Positions 28,370 through 35,690 are shown, counted from the first letter of the stretch. The stretch: DNA of 64,000 nt from Prochlorococcus sp. AG-418-M08 (GCA_003213955.1 QCMG01000001.1:186001-250000), one strand, 5' to 3'. The notes: a model not told the origin generated them from the sequence alone. Numbers and translations: made by a program.

Positions 28370-28645
28370 ATTTTTTTCCATTCTATTTTGATATAAAGCT
28401 CTTTTGCATTTCTCTAATAATAGATTAGAAAAAGTTATATTTTCGTTACTTCTTTTATTCAATTCTTTAGCGATTAAAAATATCTCGCTTATTCTTTGAA
28501 AGATGTTTTTATTTTCGTAAAATAGTCTTTTACGTAATCCTAAATGTGAGGTATTGCAATATGCTTGCTGAATATTAGAAATTCTGCGACTTAATGAATC
28601 AACTTCCATTAATAAGCTATTAATTATGGATTCGGATTTAAACAT
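28355..28645 (-). CDS. Hypothetical protein, 96 aa
   Basis: A hydrophilic, helical, basic product with two cysteines and no membrane segment. It lies only 7 bp downstream of the Crp-family gene on the same strand and so is probably cotranscribed with it, and its last 15 bp overlap the convergent ferritin gene. I do not recognise a family. The position suggests an accessory of the iron/Crp locus, but this is inference only. Confidence 0.55.
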   Translation of the reverse strand: MFKSESIINSLLMEVDSLSRRISNIQQAYCNTSHLGLRKRLFYENKNIFQRISEIFLIAKELNKRSNENITFSNLLLEKCKRALYQNRMEKNLFFL

Positions 28646-28652
28646 ATTGAGT

Positions 28653-29240
28653 TTAAAGTGGTGAAGATTCTATAAAAGAAGGAGCTACACTTACCGTTTG
28701 TTTCCCAATTGGTGCTAAAAGTAATTCTAATGAGCGTAGTTTAGAAATTAATCTAGTTGATGTTACTCGAGTTGAACCTATTAATTCTCCTATCCTTTCA
28801 TGAGTAAGCCTGAAAGGTAATTCACACCATTGACCACATCTTCTTCCTAAACGATTTACCAATATTGATAAAAGAGCTTGCAATCTTTGCTCCGCATTAC
28901 CTAAATGCCTAATTCTTAGTAATTGAAGAGTCCATTCATTAACAGCATCAAATCCTGAATTATCAGCAATAGTGACATTACTCTCAAAGGATAAATCAGT
29001 TAAAGCTTCTACACAAACACCTTCACTGCATAATAAATCGGTTCTTAATTGATCTCCTGATTGCAAGAAAGCAAGAGTCATTCCTTCTGTTTCTTCGCAT
29101 GGACAATATACTCTGGCTATTCCACTCACAACTTCAAGACAAGTGCCTTTCGGCCTTGATGAAGGATCTATAAGAACAGACTGACCAGTTATTAATCGGA
29201 CTGTTTTTGGTGAAAACTCTCCATAACCGTTGAAGCTCAT
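28653..29240 (-). CDS. Crp/Fnr-family transcriptional regulator
   Basis: About 195 residues from the ATG at 29240 (MSFNGYGEF). The N-terminal cyclic-nucleotide-type beta-roll is short (GTCLEVVSGIARVYCPC, FLQSGDQL), and the C-terminal winged helix LTHERIGELIGSTRVTSTRLISKL binds DNA as in NtcA. A longer frame back to 29273 would read through the Fur-like box and give a nonsense isoleucine-rich start, so I chose 29240. The effector cannot be named. The Fur-like box just upstream suggests it is an iron-controlled regulator. Confidence 0.88.
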   Translation of the reverse strand: MSFNGYGEFSPKTVRLITGQSVLIDPSSRPKGTCLEVVSGIARVYCPCEETEGMTLAFLQSGDQLRTDLLCSEGVCVEALTDLSFESNVTIADNSGFDAVNEWTLQLLRIRHLGNAEQRLQALLSILVNRLGRRCGQWCELPFRLTHERIGELIGSTRVTSTRLISKLRSLELLLAPIGKQTVSVAPSFIESSPL

Positions 29241-29252
29241 GAATATAATTTT

Positions 29253-29271
29253 GATAATGAGAATTATTATC
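29253..29271. promoter_or_regulatory. Strong Fur-like box upstream of the Crp-family gene
   Basis: GATAATGAGAATTATTATC matches the 19-bp Fur consensus GATAATGATAATCATTATC at 17 of 19 positions and is nearly palindromic. It lies 12 bp from the Crp-family ATG on the minus strand, where the core promoter should be, and 124 bp from the divergent zinc-ribbon gene. This is the best regulatory site in the window. Confidence 0.7.
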
Positions 29272-29394
29272 AATTATGGACCATCAAAACTCTTATTGCA
29301 ATAGATTCTCAATATCATAATTAATTCTGATGCTTTTCTTAATATTTATCAATTAATATAATCTAAATGAAAAGAAAATTTTTATAGTTTAATC

Positions 29395-29586
29395 ATGAAT
29401 ACTAATAAAATATGTTTAAACTGCGGCAGTTCAGATATTGTTTCAGATAGATCACTAGGAGGTAAGATGGTTTGCTTTAAATGTGGTTCTTCTTCATTTA
29501 GAACCAAATCTTTTACTCCGATTATTAAAAAAAATTATATTTATTTTGCAATTGCTTTGATTATTTTATTAATAGTTATTATTTAG
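29395..29586 (+). CDS. Zinc-ribbon protein with C-terminal membrane anchor, 63 aa
   Basis: Two CxxC knuckles, CLNC (7-10) and CFKC (27-30), each followed by GSS, form a minimal zinc ribbon, and residues 46-63 (YIYFAIALIILLIVII) are a tail anchor ending at the C terminus. It would hold a zinc ribbon at the cytoplasmic face. No family name. Its stop overlaps the convergent ABC ATPase gene by 8 bp. Confidence 0.7.
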   Translation: MNTNKICLNCGSSDIVSDRSLGGKMVCFKCGSSSFRTKSFTPIIKKNYIYFAIALIILLIVII

Positions 29587-30367
29587 TTTTTTTGTAAATA
29601 TACCAAGCCCCTTTATGATTTAAAACATCAATATTAATATCAAATAAGTTATTCATATTTTTATTATTTATCGTTTCACTTTGAGTTCCATCTGCAATTA
29701 TCATTCTGTCCTTCAACATTATGATCCTATTATATATTTCAGTAATCATTGAAATATCGTGGGTTATACAAATAATTTTCGAGTTTAATTTTGTTAATTC
29801 ATTAATTTGATCAATCACATAAAACTTTGATTTTAAATCTAAATTAGCAATTGGCTCATCCAGGATTAATATTTCTGGTTTGTTTATTACAGCTCGTGCA
29901 ATTAAAACAATTTGTTTTTCGCCTTCAGATAAATGAGAAAAGTGTTTATGCGATAAATTCGTTATTGATATCTTTTTAATTAAATTTTCTGCATATGAGA
30001 CATCACTCTCAGATTTATAAGGTATTTCGCAATACTTACCATATAAACCACTAATAATTAAATCAATAACTTTTATTTTTGGATTTATTCTTAATTTTAC
30101 ATCATTATTTACTGTACTTATTTTTTTTCTAAGTTCCCAAATATTGATAAGTTCTTTATTAAATATTTTAAAAACTGTATCGTTCTTTTTAACAGGATAT
30201 ATATTTCTATTAATTAATTCTATCAAGGAAGATTTTCCTGATCCATTTGGTCCAATCAAAACAACATTTTCAGTATATTTTAGTTTTAAATTTAAATCTT
30301 TGACAACCTCATATCCATTTTTAAAACAAGTAATATTTTCTGCTTCAAGCCAATAACCATTAGTCAC
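29579..30367 (-). CDS. ABC ATPase, metal/siderophore-type, stand-alone
   Basis: A 262-residue ATPase with Walker A GPNGSGKSS, signature LSEGEKQIV, Walker B ILILDEPIANLD and switch ICITHD. The variant signature LSEGEKQ and short length recall the FepC/ModF-type importer ATPases. Translation starts at a GTG (30365-30367) that shares one base with the TAG stop of the preceding mini-gene (TAGTG), so the two are translationally coupled. No typical permease is present; the mini-protein may be its membrane partner. Confidence 0.8.
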   Translation of the reverse strand: MTNGYWLEAENITCFKNGYEVVKDLNLKLKYTENVVLIGPNGSGKSSLIELINRNIYPVKKNDTVFKIFNKELINIWELRKKISTVNNDVKLRINPKIKVIDLIISGLYGKYCEIPYKSESDVSYAENLIKKISITNLSHKHFSHLSEGEKQIVLIARAVINKPEILILDEPIANLDLKSKFYVIDQINELTKLNSKIICITHDISMITEIYNRIIMLKDRMIIADGTQSETINNKNMNNLFDINIDVLNHKGAWYIYKKTK

Positions 30368-30468
30368 TAATATTTACTACTCCAGAATATGAAAAGCTGT
30401 ATTGAGCTTAAAATGAATATTAAGAGATAAAGCCAATTTAGCCATGCAGGTCTATTAACTTTTTTCAT
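30367..30468 (-). CDS. 33-residue single-pass membrane peptide
   Basis: ATG at 30466-30468 opens 33 codons ending in TAG at 30367-30369. The product starts MKKVNRPAWLNW, then has one hydrophobic segment (about 13-29). It fills the only gap between the Rieske oxygenase (5 bp upstream) and the ABC ATPase (one-base stop/start overlap). Such exact packing argues for a translated gene. Its function is unknown; a membrane docking peptide for a neighbour is possible. Confidence 0.65.
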   Translation of the reverse strand: MKKVNRPAWLNWLYLLIFILSSIQLFIFWSSKY

Positions 30469-30473
30469 TGGAA

Positions 30474-31796
30474 TTATATTATTAATAATAAAAAAATGAG
30501 TGGTGCAGCATATCTTGTAAATGTTTTTCTTATTATTTTTATATTATTGAGCACTTCTAATTTCTTAATTTCTGGTGGGTATTTAAATATTATTTCATCA
30601 TAAACATTCTGCTCTTTATTTTTATTTATATATTTCCAGGGATTATCCTTTTCTTCTGATCTTTTGTACCAGCTCCAGAAATAATTTATTATTCTGTCCT
30701 CGCCAAGTAGTTTTATTTCGTCATTTTTTATTAATCCAAATTTGTGATTATAAGTTTGGGTTTTAAGTATCATGTAATCTTCATCAAAAATTTTATAAAA
30801 AATCTTTTTTTGAATTTCTCTAAATAAAATTAGGTTATTTATTAGTTTATTCTTAAGAAATTTTCTATAATGCCTTACTATTACTCTTGCTTTATTTTCT
30901 CCTAGGGGAATATGATCGAGAACTTGCACATATCTAGAAACGGCTGGATCTCCTTTATAGATTAAAATTCTCCCTGGAGGAATATACTTTATTCTTATAA
31001 ATTCTTTTGTAGGGTTATTTTTATAGAAATAAATACTTTCTATATATTGAGGGTTTATATTTATTTTTTGATTAAAACTTACTAGTACGTTTTTATTGAC
31101 TTCTTTATCTGGAATTGTATCTCCATGTACCCAAAAAATATGGAGAATGTCTAAATGATTCTCTATAATTCTTGACCAATCACATTTAAAATCAACTAAA
31201 ACTTCTTCAGAGGCTGACTCCTTCAAAGAAAATCCATTACTAATTAATTCATAATTACTTATTAATGACTCCTCATTAATATTATTTAAATCAGTCTCAG
31301 ATTTATTGGAAAAATAAATAAAAATATAATCATCCTTCTCTACTGCTTTGTATTGAGATAAGTGAATCCTCTTTGCATAATTATCATAATTATTATCAAC
31401 AATATGATTACAAGTTATTCTGTCAATGTTTTGACAACCACCTTCAGAACTGAATCTTGCTCCGTGATATGGGCATGTAATTTCGCCGTTAGTAATTGAA
31501 CCTCCATAAAAAGAGGCACCTCTATGAGGACATATATTTTTGATACATCTTACATTATTTATATTGTCTCTAAATAAAAGAAGAGGTTCGTCAAACAATG
31601 AGAAATAATGAGCCTTGTTTTTCTTTAGCTCCTGTGATGGGCATATCGCATACCAACCATATAAACCTATATTTAATTCTTTTTGCTTTTCTCTTATCTC
31701 CAAATTCTCAATATTAACTACTGTCCCTTTTTTAAAAGGTTTATATACCGTTTTAATGTCTTTAGCTTTAAAAAAATTAATTTGCTTATTTTCCAT
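30474..31796 (-). CDS. Rieske-type non-heme iron oxygenase (PaO/CAO-like)
   Basis: A 440-residue protein. The Rieske [2Fe-2S] motif is CPHRG...CPYHGARF (about 89-110), and the mononuclear iron motif is N-x2-D-x2-H-x4-H, seen as NHLDILHIFWVH. A hydrophobic C-terminal helix (PLIFLLLII) anchors it. This set matches pheophorbide a oxygenase, chlorophyllide a oxygenase, PTC52 and Tic55, all membrane-bound tetrapyrrole or related oxygenases; the substrate here cannot be told. It heads an operon with the 33-aa peptide and an ABC ATPase. Confidence 0.85.
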   Translation of the reverse strand: MENKQINFFKAKDIKTVYKPFKKGTVVNIENLEIREKQKELNIGLYGWYAICPSQELKKNKAHYFSLFDEPLLLFRDNINNVRCIKNICPHRGASFYGGSITNGEITCPYHGARFSSEGGCQNIDRITCNHIVDNNYDNYAKRIHLSQYKAVEKDDYIFIYFSNKSETDLNNINEESLISNYELISNGFSLKESASEEVLVDFKCDWSRIIENHLDILHIFWVHGDTIPDKEVNKNVLVSFNQKININPQYIESIYFYKNNPTKEFIRIKYIPPGRILIYKGDPAVSRYVQVLDHIPLGENKARVIVRHYRKFLKNKLINNLILFREIQKKIFYKIFDEDYMILKTQTYNHKFGLIKNDEIKLLGEDRIINYFWSWYKRSEEKDNPWKYINKNKEQNVYDEIIFKYPPEIKKLEVLNNIKIIRKTFTRYAAPLIFLLLII

Positions 31797-32418
31797 AAAC
31801 TAATATCTTTTTTTAATTGACCAGTTATCTTTGGGAACTATAACCCAAGTAAATAATCAATTTCTGATAATAGAAAAATTCTCTATCATTTGTAGCAATA
31901 TTAGAATTGAAAAGATTAAATAATCAGTATCTAATGAAAAAAAGTAACTTTTGAGCTATTTGCATGTTTATATTTACCCTTTAGCAGTGTTTTTAAATTT
32001 ATTTACAAAAATTTTCTAGTTTTTAATAAATAAAAAGTTTTTAGATATTATTTTTATCTTTAAAAATAGCTTTACATCAATTATATTTCTTATTGAATAA
32101 TTCACTTTAAATGCTTGAGAATCTAGTTATGGTTAATAGATAAAATCATGATAATTTGAAATTAAAGTTCAACTCTGCTATACATTCAAATATATGGATT
32201 TTATTTGAAACATTTTTGTTATGCCAAAAGTTTTAAAACGATTTTTAAAAAAATTTCCTTCAAAAATAAAAACTTTGAAATTATCAATTAGAGAGTATTT
32301 ATCTTCACTATAAATTATTTAATTAAGTTTTTAATCTAATTCTTTTTTAAAGTTTTAAAAATACGTGCTTTTCTAGGGTGTCTTTATTGTAAATTTAATA
32401 AAATTATTTGTGGATTAC
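31797..32418. other. AT-rich intergenic stretch
   Basis: About 620 bp with no convincing long reading frame. It contains one 30-codon frame (listed separately) and an imperfect palindrome at 31865-31888 (TGATAATAGAA...TTCTCTATCA) upstream of the Rieske gene, which could be a weak regulator site. No terminator hairpin of note. The promoter of the Rieske operon must lie in the left part. Confidence 0.5.
32221..32313 (+). CDS. Possible 30-residue basic peptide
   Basis: ATG at 32221 to TAA at 32311-32313 encodes a strongly basic 30-residue peptide (MPKVLKRFLKKFPSKIK start, then a helix). An amphipathic cationic character is clear from the sequence, but the frame is short, lies in AT-rich DNA and has no ribosome-binding site that I can see. 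It could be chance. Confidence 0.25.
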   Translation: MPKVLKRFLKKFPSKIKTLKLSIREYLSSL

Positions 32419-32763
32419 ATGTTTAGAAGTATTTTAAATATCATTTTATTGCTTCTTTTATTAATCTCTGATACTCCTGTTTATCCAATTGAATTTTCAC
32501 AAAAGGATATTGAAAACTATACCTTAAAGATTTCTAGGAAATTTTCAAATACTTACTGCAATTCAACTAAATTTGGGATTTCCAATGATGGGGCTTTGAA
32601 ATTTGCAATTGGCGAGACAAATAAGGAATTTTTAAATAATAAATTAAACAAATTTATTGACTATGAATTTCTAAAAAAAAATATTCTTATAAGTCTTGAT
32701 AATAATTGCAATGTTTTTGAGTTTCCCTTATACGAATTAGAAAATTTGACTTTCAAAAATTAA
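32419..32763 (+). CDS. Exported hypothetical protein, about 114 aa
   Basis: From the ATG at 32419 the product has a signal peptide (about 1-20, ILNIILLLLLLISDTPVYP) and a soluble mature part of about 90 residues with two cysteines (YCNST and NNCNVFEF) that could form a disulphide. A GTG at 32410 gives three extra residues. The family is unrecognised. It is convergent with the next small membrane protein gene. Confidence 0.6.
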   Translation: MFRSILNIILLLLLLISDTPVYPIEFSQKDIENYTLKISRKFSNTYCNSTKFGISNDGALKFAIGETNKEFLNNKLNKFIDYEFLKKNILISLDNNCNVFEFPLYELENLTFKN

Positions 32764-32782
32764 TTTTGTTAAAATTAAAAAT

Positions 32783-32965
32783 TTATTTTTTCCCCATCCA
32801 ATCATTTGGCTTTTCCATCATCCAGTCAAAAACACCTTTGGCATCAAGATTTCTTGATGCGATTACAAATAATATTGGAAAAAATAAAAAAATTATTGCT
32901 AGTAATATTATTTCTAATTTACCTATCCCGATTTCATTTAATGTTAGAGCGAAATATTTAATCAT
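32783..32965 (-). CDS. Small membrane protein, 60 aa
   Basis: From the ATG at 32965 a 60-residue product with one strong membrane segment (about 15-35, LEIILLAIIFLFFPILFVIA) and a Trp-containing C terminus (VFDWMMEKPNDWMGKK). The open frame extends 16 codons further to 33013 but that part is not hydrophobic or conserved-looking. The function is unknown. Confidence 0.55.
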   Translation of the reverse strand: MIKYFALTLNEIGIGKLEIILLAIIFLFFPILFVIASRNLDAKGVFDWMMEKPNDWMGKK

Positions 32966-33142
32966 TTTTTTAATTTTATTATAATAAACGTCATCATATA
33001 ACTCAGGAATCAATTTTTTATAGAGACTAATAGTTGTAACAAATTATTTTTAATTAAGCTATGAAAAATTTATATATGTATTAAGTACCTATTTGAAAAT
33101 TTAAATTATTTAAATAGCTTATAAGCAAAAGATACTTTATTA

Positions 33143-33295
33143 ATGATTTTTAATTCACCATTCCTTTTTATCGAAGTAATTTTTTTATTAGCATTATGTT
33201 TTTCATTGATAAATTTTTTATTTAAGAGAAAGAAAAGGTCTCCCGCAAGTATTTATAAACTGATCAACGATTTAGAAAAAAAATATATCCATTAA
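33143..33295 (+). CDS. Small membrane protein, 50 aa
   Basis: ATG at 33143, stop TAA at 33293-33295. One hydrophobic segment (about 7-26, FLFIEVIFLLALCFSLINF) is followed by a basic KRKKR patch, the positive-inside pattern of a real single-pass protein, and an acidic/basic tail. No family is known to me. It is isolated in a low-density region. Confidence 0.5.
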   Translation: MIFNSPFLFIEVIFLLALCFSLINFLFKRKKRSPASIYKLINDLEKKYIH

Positions 33296-33361
33296 GCTAA
33301 TTTATAGTGTAAATTTACCGAATAATTATATGTTAATTTTCTTTTTTATCCATTAGCGAAA

Positions 33362-33658
33362 TTAATCAAAATCTATTCCAACTTCTTCTTTAACATCTCT
33401 ATCTAAATCTGGAAGATGCGGTTCTACCCAGTGGTCTTTGTTATCAATTCCAGCAGCATTGACATAGTTCATAATGTGTTGATCAACTTGTTTATATAAA
33501 TCGTGTAAATTTAAATCCATTCTTATGTCATGAGCAATTTCTGATACTTGCTGTTCTGTTAAGCAGTGATCAGGATGTAATAAATCACAACAAGGAATTC
33601 TTTTTTCAATCAACTCATTAATGTTGATTTTTATTTCGTAATCTTGATGTACAGTCAT
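33362..33658 (-). CDS. Conserved hypothetical protein, 98 aa
   Basis: A soluble acidic 98-residue product. It contains three closely spaced His/Cys groups (PCCDLLHPDHCL near 22-33 and MDLNLHD, DQHIMN) that could bind metal, and an acidic end (DRDVKEEVGIDFD). The recognisable His/Cys cluster makes a chance frame unlikely, but I cannot name the family. It is flanked by non-coding DNA on both sides. Confidence 0.65.
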   Translation of the reverse strand: MTVHQDYEIKININELIEKRIPCCDLLHPDHCLTEQQVSEIAHDIRMDLNLHDLYKQVDQHIMNYVNAAGIDNKDHWVEPHLPDLDRDVKEEVGIDFD

Positions 33659-33869
33659 AACTGCATATATTAATTTAAACCCATATTAATAACAGAATAA
33701 TATATTTACTGGTTCGGTCATGAAACGAAGTTGTGTGGTTAAAGATTCAATGTTCACAATTGATTTTAATACAGTGCTTTGAGATGAGATTTTATAATTA
33801 GCTTAATAAAATTGAATTAAAACTTGCATAGATATAATTTTTTTGGTTGATTTAAAAAAACAATTAATT

Positions 33870-34049
33870 ATGAAGTCTTTAAGAATCACTAGATACAACA
33901 TTAATCATGTATCAAAAATATTAGATAAATTTCAACAGAAGAAATCAAGTGAAGTTTCATTTATTACATGGCTTCTTATTTGGTATTTTGGCTCTTCAAT
34001 ACTATTCTTGCTAAGCTTGCATTCCTACTATATGGGTTTTGGCAAATAG
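33870..34049 (+). CDS. Small membrane protein, 59 aa
   Basis: From the ATG at 33870 the product is 59 residues: a basic N terminus (MKSLRITRYN), a polar middle, and one membrane segment (about 33-50, ITWLLIWYFGSSILFLLS). A TTG-started extension upstream adds nine residues with no benefit. It faces the next mini-gene tail to tail. The function is unknown. Confidence 0.5.
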   Translation: MKSLRITRYNINHVSKILDKFQQKKSSEVSFITWLLIWYFGSSILFLLSLHSYYMGFGK

Positions 34050-34067
34050 CGATTAAATTATTTTAAA

Positions 34068-34226
34068 TTATATAAATAGGTCTTCTAAATTATTAAATAA
34101 ATCATCTTCTTCTAGTTCTTCATTATCCCTACCTGTTTGATTACCTTCAATTAAAGACACCTTATCTTTTGATCTGTAATAAAGATATACAGCCCCTCCG
34201 AATAAAAATATGAACAGTATGATCAC
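34068..34226 (-). CDS. Small membrane protein with acidic tail, 52 aa
   Basis: A GTG at 34224-34226 opens 52 codons to a TAA at 34068-34070. The N terminus is a membrane segment (IILFIFLFGGAVYLYY), then RSKDK and a strongly acidic tail (DNEELEEDDLFNNLEDLF). An upstream in-frame stop leaves GTG (or ATT) as the start. The hydrophobic-basic-acidic order suggests a genuine single-pass protein. It is divergent from the RHH gene, whose promoter lies just beyond its start. Confidence 0.5.
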   Translation of the reverse strand: MIILFIFLFGGAVYLYYRSKDKVSLIEGNQTGRDNEELEEDDLFNNLEDLFI

Positions 34227-34243
34227 AGAAAAAATTTATTGAC

Positions 34244-34273
34244 TTGCTATGAATATAGTGCAACACTTATAAT
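34244..34273 (+). promoter_or_regulatory. Promoter of the RHH gene with operator half-sites
   Basis: TTGCTA (34244-34249) and TATAAT (34268-34273) are separated by 18 bp, a good sigma-70-type promoter about 22 bp before the RHH ATG. The palindrome AGTG-CAA-CACT lies in the spacer, and a further half-site AAGTG (34278-34282) mirrors CACTT (34264-34268) across the -10 box. A protein bound there would block transcription. Confidence 0.55.
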
Positions 34274-34695
34274 AGTCAAGTGCTGAACTTTTAAATGCCT
34301 ACAAAAAAAAGACGATTAGGCTTTATTCCTAGAAATGATGTTTTTGATATAATTAATAATTTAAGTTATGCAAATAATCTAAGTTATTCGAAAATAATTA
34401 ATATTCTAGTTGAGGAGGCCTTACGTAAAAGAGGTCTTTATAGTATTAGTAACAGTGATGATTTTATAGAAAAAAATAAAACAAATTTTAATAAAATTGT
34501 TGATAAAAATCTAGGTAATGTTGCTAAAGAATTTAATTATAAATTCAATAATAAACTTCTTAAAGATAAGACTCGCAATCTCATAGAACTCAAGGATGAA
34601 CCACTGGATGACGAAATTTATCAAAAATTTTTAATGTTTCTTCAATTCCAAGAAAGAATGAGAAAAAGAGATTTATAGATTAAGTGTTGCACTAT
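34255..34695. repeat. Perfect 15-bp inverted repeats flanking the RHH gene
   Basis: ATAGTGCAACACTTA at 34255-34269 is the exact reverse complement of TAAGTGTTGCACTAT at 34681-34695. Each copy is itself a palindrome (AGTG-nnn-CACT). They bracket the whole ribbon-helix-helix gene, one in its promoter and one 2 bp after its stop. Operators of the encoded regulator are the simplest reading; ends of a tiny mobile unit are the alternative, though no transposase is present. Confidence 0.75.
34295..34678 (+). CDS. Ribbon-helix-helix (CopG/Arc-like) DNA-binding protein
   Basis: A 127-residue basic protein. Residues 1-45 fit the RHH fold: a short strand (KKRRLGFIP), helix A (NDVFDIINNLSYANN), a turn with Ser (LSYSK), and helix B (IINILVEEALRKRG). 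The rest is a charged helical extension. RHH proteins act as dimers, often as autorepressors or antitoxins. The palindromic repeats at both ends of the gene look like its binding sites. No toxin partner is obvious. Confidence 0.65.
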   Translation: MPTKKRRLGFIPRNDVFDIINNLSYANNLSYSKIINILVEEALRKRGLYSISNSDDFIEKNKTNFNKIVDKNLGNVAKEFNYKFNNKLLKDKTRNLIELKDEPLDDEIYQKFLMFLQFQERMRKRDL

Positions 34696-34743
34696 GGTTT
34701 ACTTTGCGTTACTATTCAAGCATTGATTCTTAGATTCTAGGGC

Positions 34744-34758
34744 AAGTATTAAATACTT
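34744..34758. promoter_or_regulatory. 15-bp palindrome upstream of the 112-aa gene
   Basis: AAGTATT-A-AATACTT is a perfect inverted repeat 60 bp before the next ATG, followed by TTAT...ATAA. It resembles the AAGTG half-sites of the nearby repeats in its first four bases, so it may be a divergent operator of the same regulator, or a -10-rich promoter. Evidence is symmetry only. Confidence 0.35.
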
Positions 34759-34818
34759 ATTGACTGATAAGTAATGCATTAGAAATTTTTAGAATTTTTA
34801 TTTCTTCAACCTTATACT

Positions 34819-35157
34819 ATGAGTTCTTCGACGCAGGTACTTAAGCTTAATCTCTTACCTCCTGAAAAATTATATTGTGATTTTAATTATTGGAGCTCAT
34901 TGTTTACTCAGGATATGCAGATGATTTGGGACAAAGGTCACTGTGTTCCCTTAAAAAAACTACCACCAGGAGTATCTGATATGATATTCCCTTATTTATT
35001 ATTAGCCTTATCAGACTACAAAATTTTAAATAAAAAAAATCTTGCAGGAATAGGAATTGATAATTTATTAAACCTCTGGTTCGATAAATATTCTTTGAAC
35101 AAGAATGGTTATTTCCAACTTATAAAACCTACCAGAAAAAAACAATTCATACCATAA
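34819..35157 (+). CDS. Hypothetical protein, 112 aa
   Basis: A soluble, basic product with many aromatic residues (FNYWSSLF, MIWDKGH) and a Lys/Arg-rich end (PTRKKQFIP). No signal or membrane segment and no recognised domain. It lies 140 bp downstream of the RHH gene on the same strand, with palindromes between, and might be in its regulon. A toxin role is not supported by any motif. Confidence 0.6.
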   Translation: MSSSTQVLKLNLLPPEKLYCDFNYWSSLFTQDMQMIWDKGHCVPLKKLPPGVSDMIFPYLLLALSDYKILNKKNLAGIGIDNLLNLWFDKYSLNKNGYFQLIKPTRKKQFIP

Positions 35158-35178
35158 AATTTTTAATTTTGATGTTAT

Positions 35179-35358
35179 CTACATTAAATTATTTGAAGAG
35201 CCAACATTTAAGTTTTGAGAAGATAGTTGATAAAATTTTGTATGAACAGAATTAGTAAACACAGCCTCGTCTGAATAGTTTATTAGATCAATTGGATCTA
35301 TATTCGCATCAAACCATTCATCATATTCTATATAATTCGGTTCTGCATAGTAACTCAT
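35179..35358 (-). CDS. Possible small acidic protein, 59 aa
   Basis: From the ATG at 35358, 59 residues rich in Tyr, Asp and Glu (YAEPNYIEYDEWFDANIDPIDL), with no membrane segment. It is convergent with the 112-aa gene, 21 bp apart. The biased acidic composition argues for coding, but there is no family match that I know. Confidence 0.4.
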   Translation of the reverse strand: MSYYAEPNYIEYDEWFDANIDPIDLINYSDEAVFTNSVHTKFYQLSSQNLNVGSSNNLM

Positions 35359-35645
35359 ATACAATTATTAGCAAATCAATTATTTATAAACAGTACATCT
35401 GATACAAAATCAAAAACTATAAATTGTTTAAATTTAATTTGCTTTATAAATACATCAATTAAAGATAGACAATAATATAATTTATCAGATTCATCTATAA
35501 AGCAGTAAAAGAATTTATCTAATTATTTTTTCATAAAGATTTTGTAATTAACCTTAAAAACTTTAAAGATCCTAATTGCAATATTAATAAATTATCTATC
35601 AAATAATCAAAATATGTGAATAAGTAAATAAGTAAATTTTTTTAA

Positions 35646-35690
35646 AAAGCGGACTAAATCCTCGTGGAGTATTGGACTTTAGTCCGCTTT
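35646..35690. terminator. Orphan 13-bp-stem hairpin, possible small-RNA terminator
   Basis: AAAGCGGACTAAA at 35646-35658 pairs perfectly with TTTAGTCCGCTTT at 35678-35690. The 19-nt loop can form a tip hairpin (TCC-TCGT-GGA). It is the most GC-rich element nearby; T-rich tracts follow it on both strands, so it could end a transcript in either direction. No gene ends beside it on the plus strand within 480 bp, suggesting that it belongs to an unannotated RNA. Confidence 0.6.

Noticed and set aside
29241-29273. N-terminal extension of the Crp-family gene
   Set aside because: It would translate the Fur-like box into an isoleucine-rich stretch absent from the family; ATG at 29240 is preferred.
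31865-31888. A Fur box before the Rieske operon
   Set aside because: Only the left half (TGATAAT) matches; the right half is displaced and mismatched.
33720-33782. A 20-codon frame starting ATGAAACGAAG
   Set aside because: Too short, with no recognisable features or ribosome-binding site.
34255-34695. A transposon or insertion sequence bounded by the inverted repeats
   Set aside because: No transposase, no target-site duplication outside the repeats, and each repeat is a self-palindrome placed at a promoter; operator sites explain it better.
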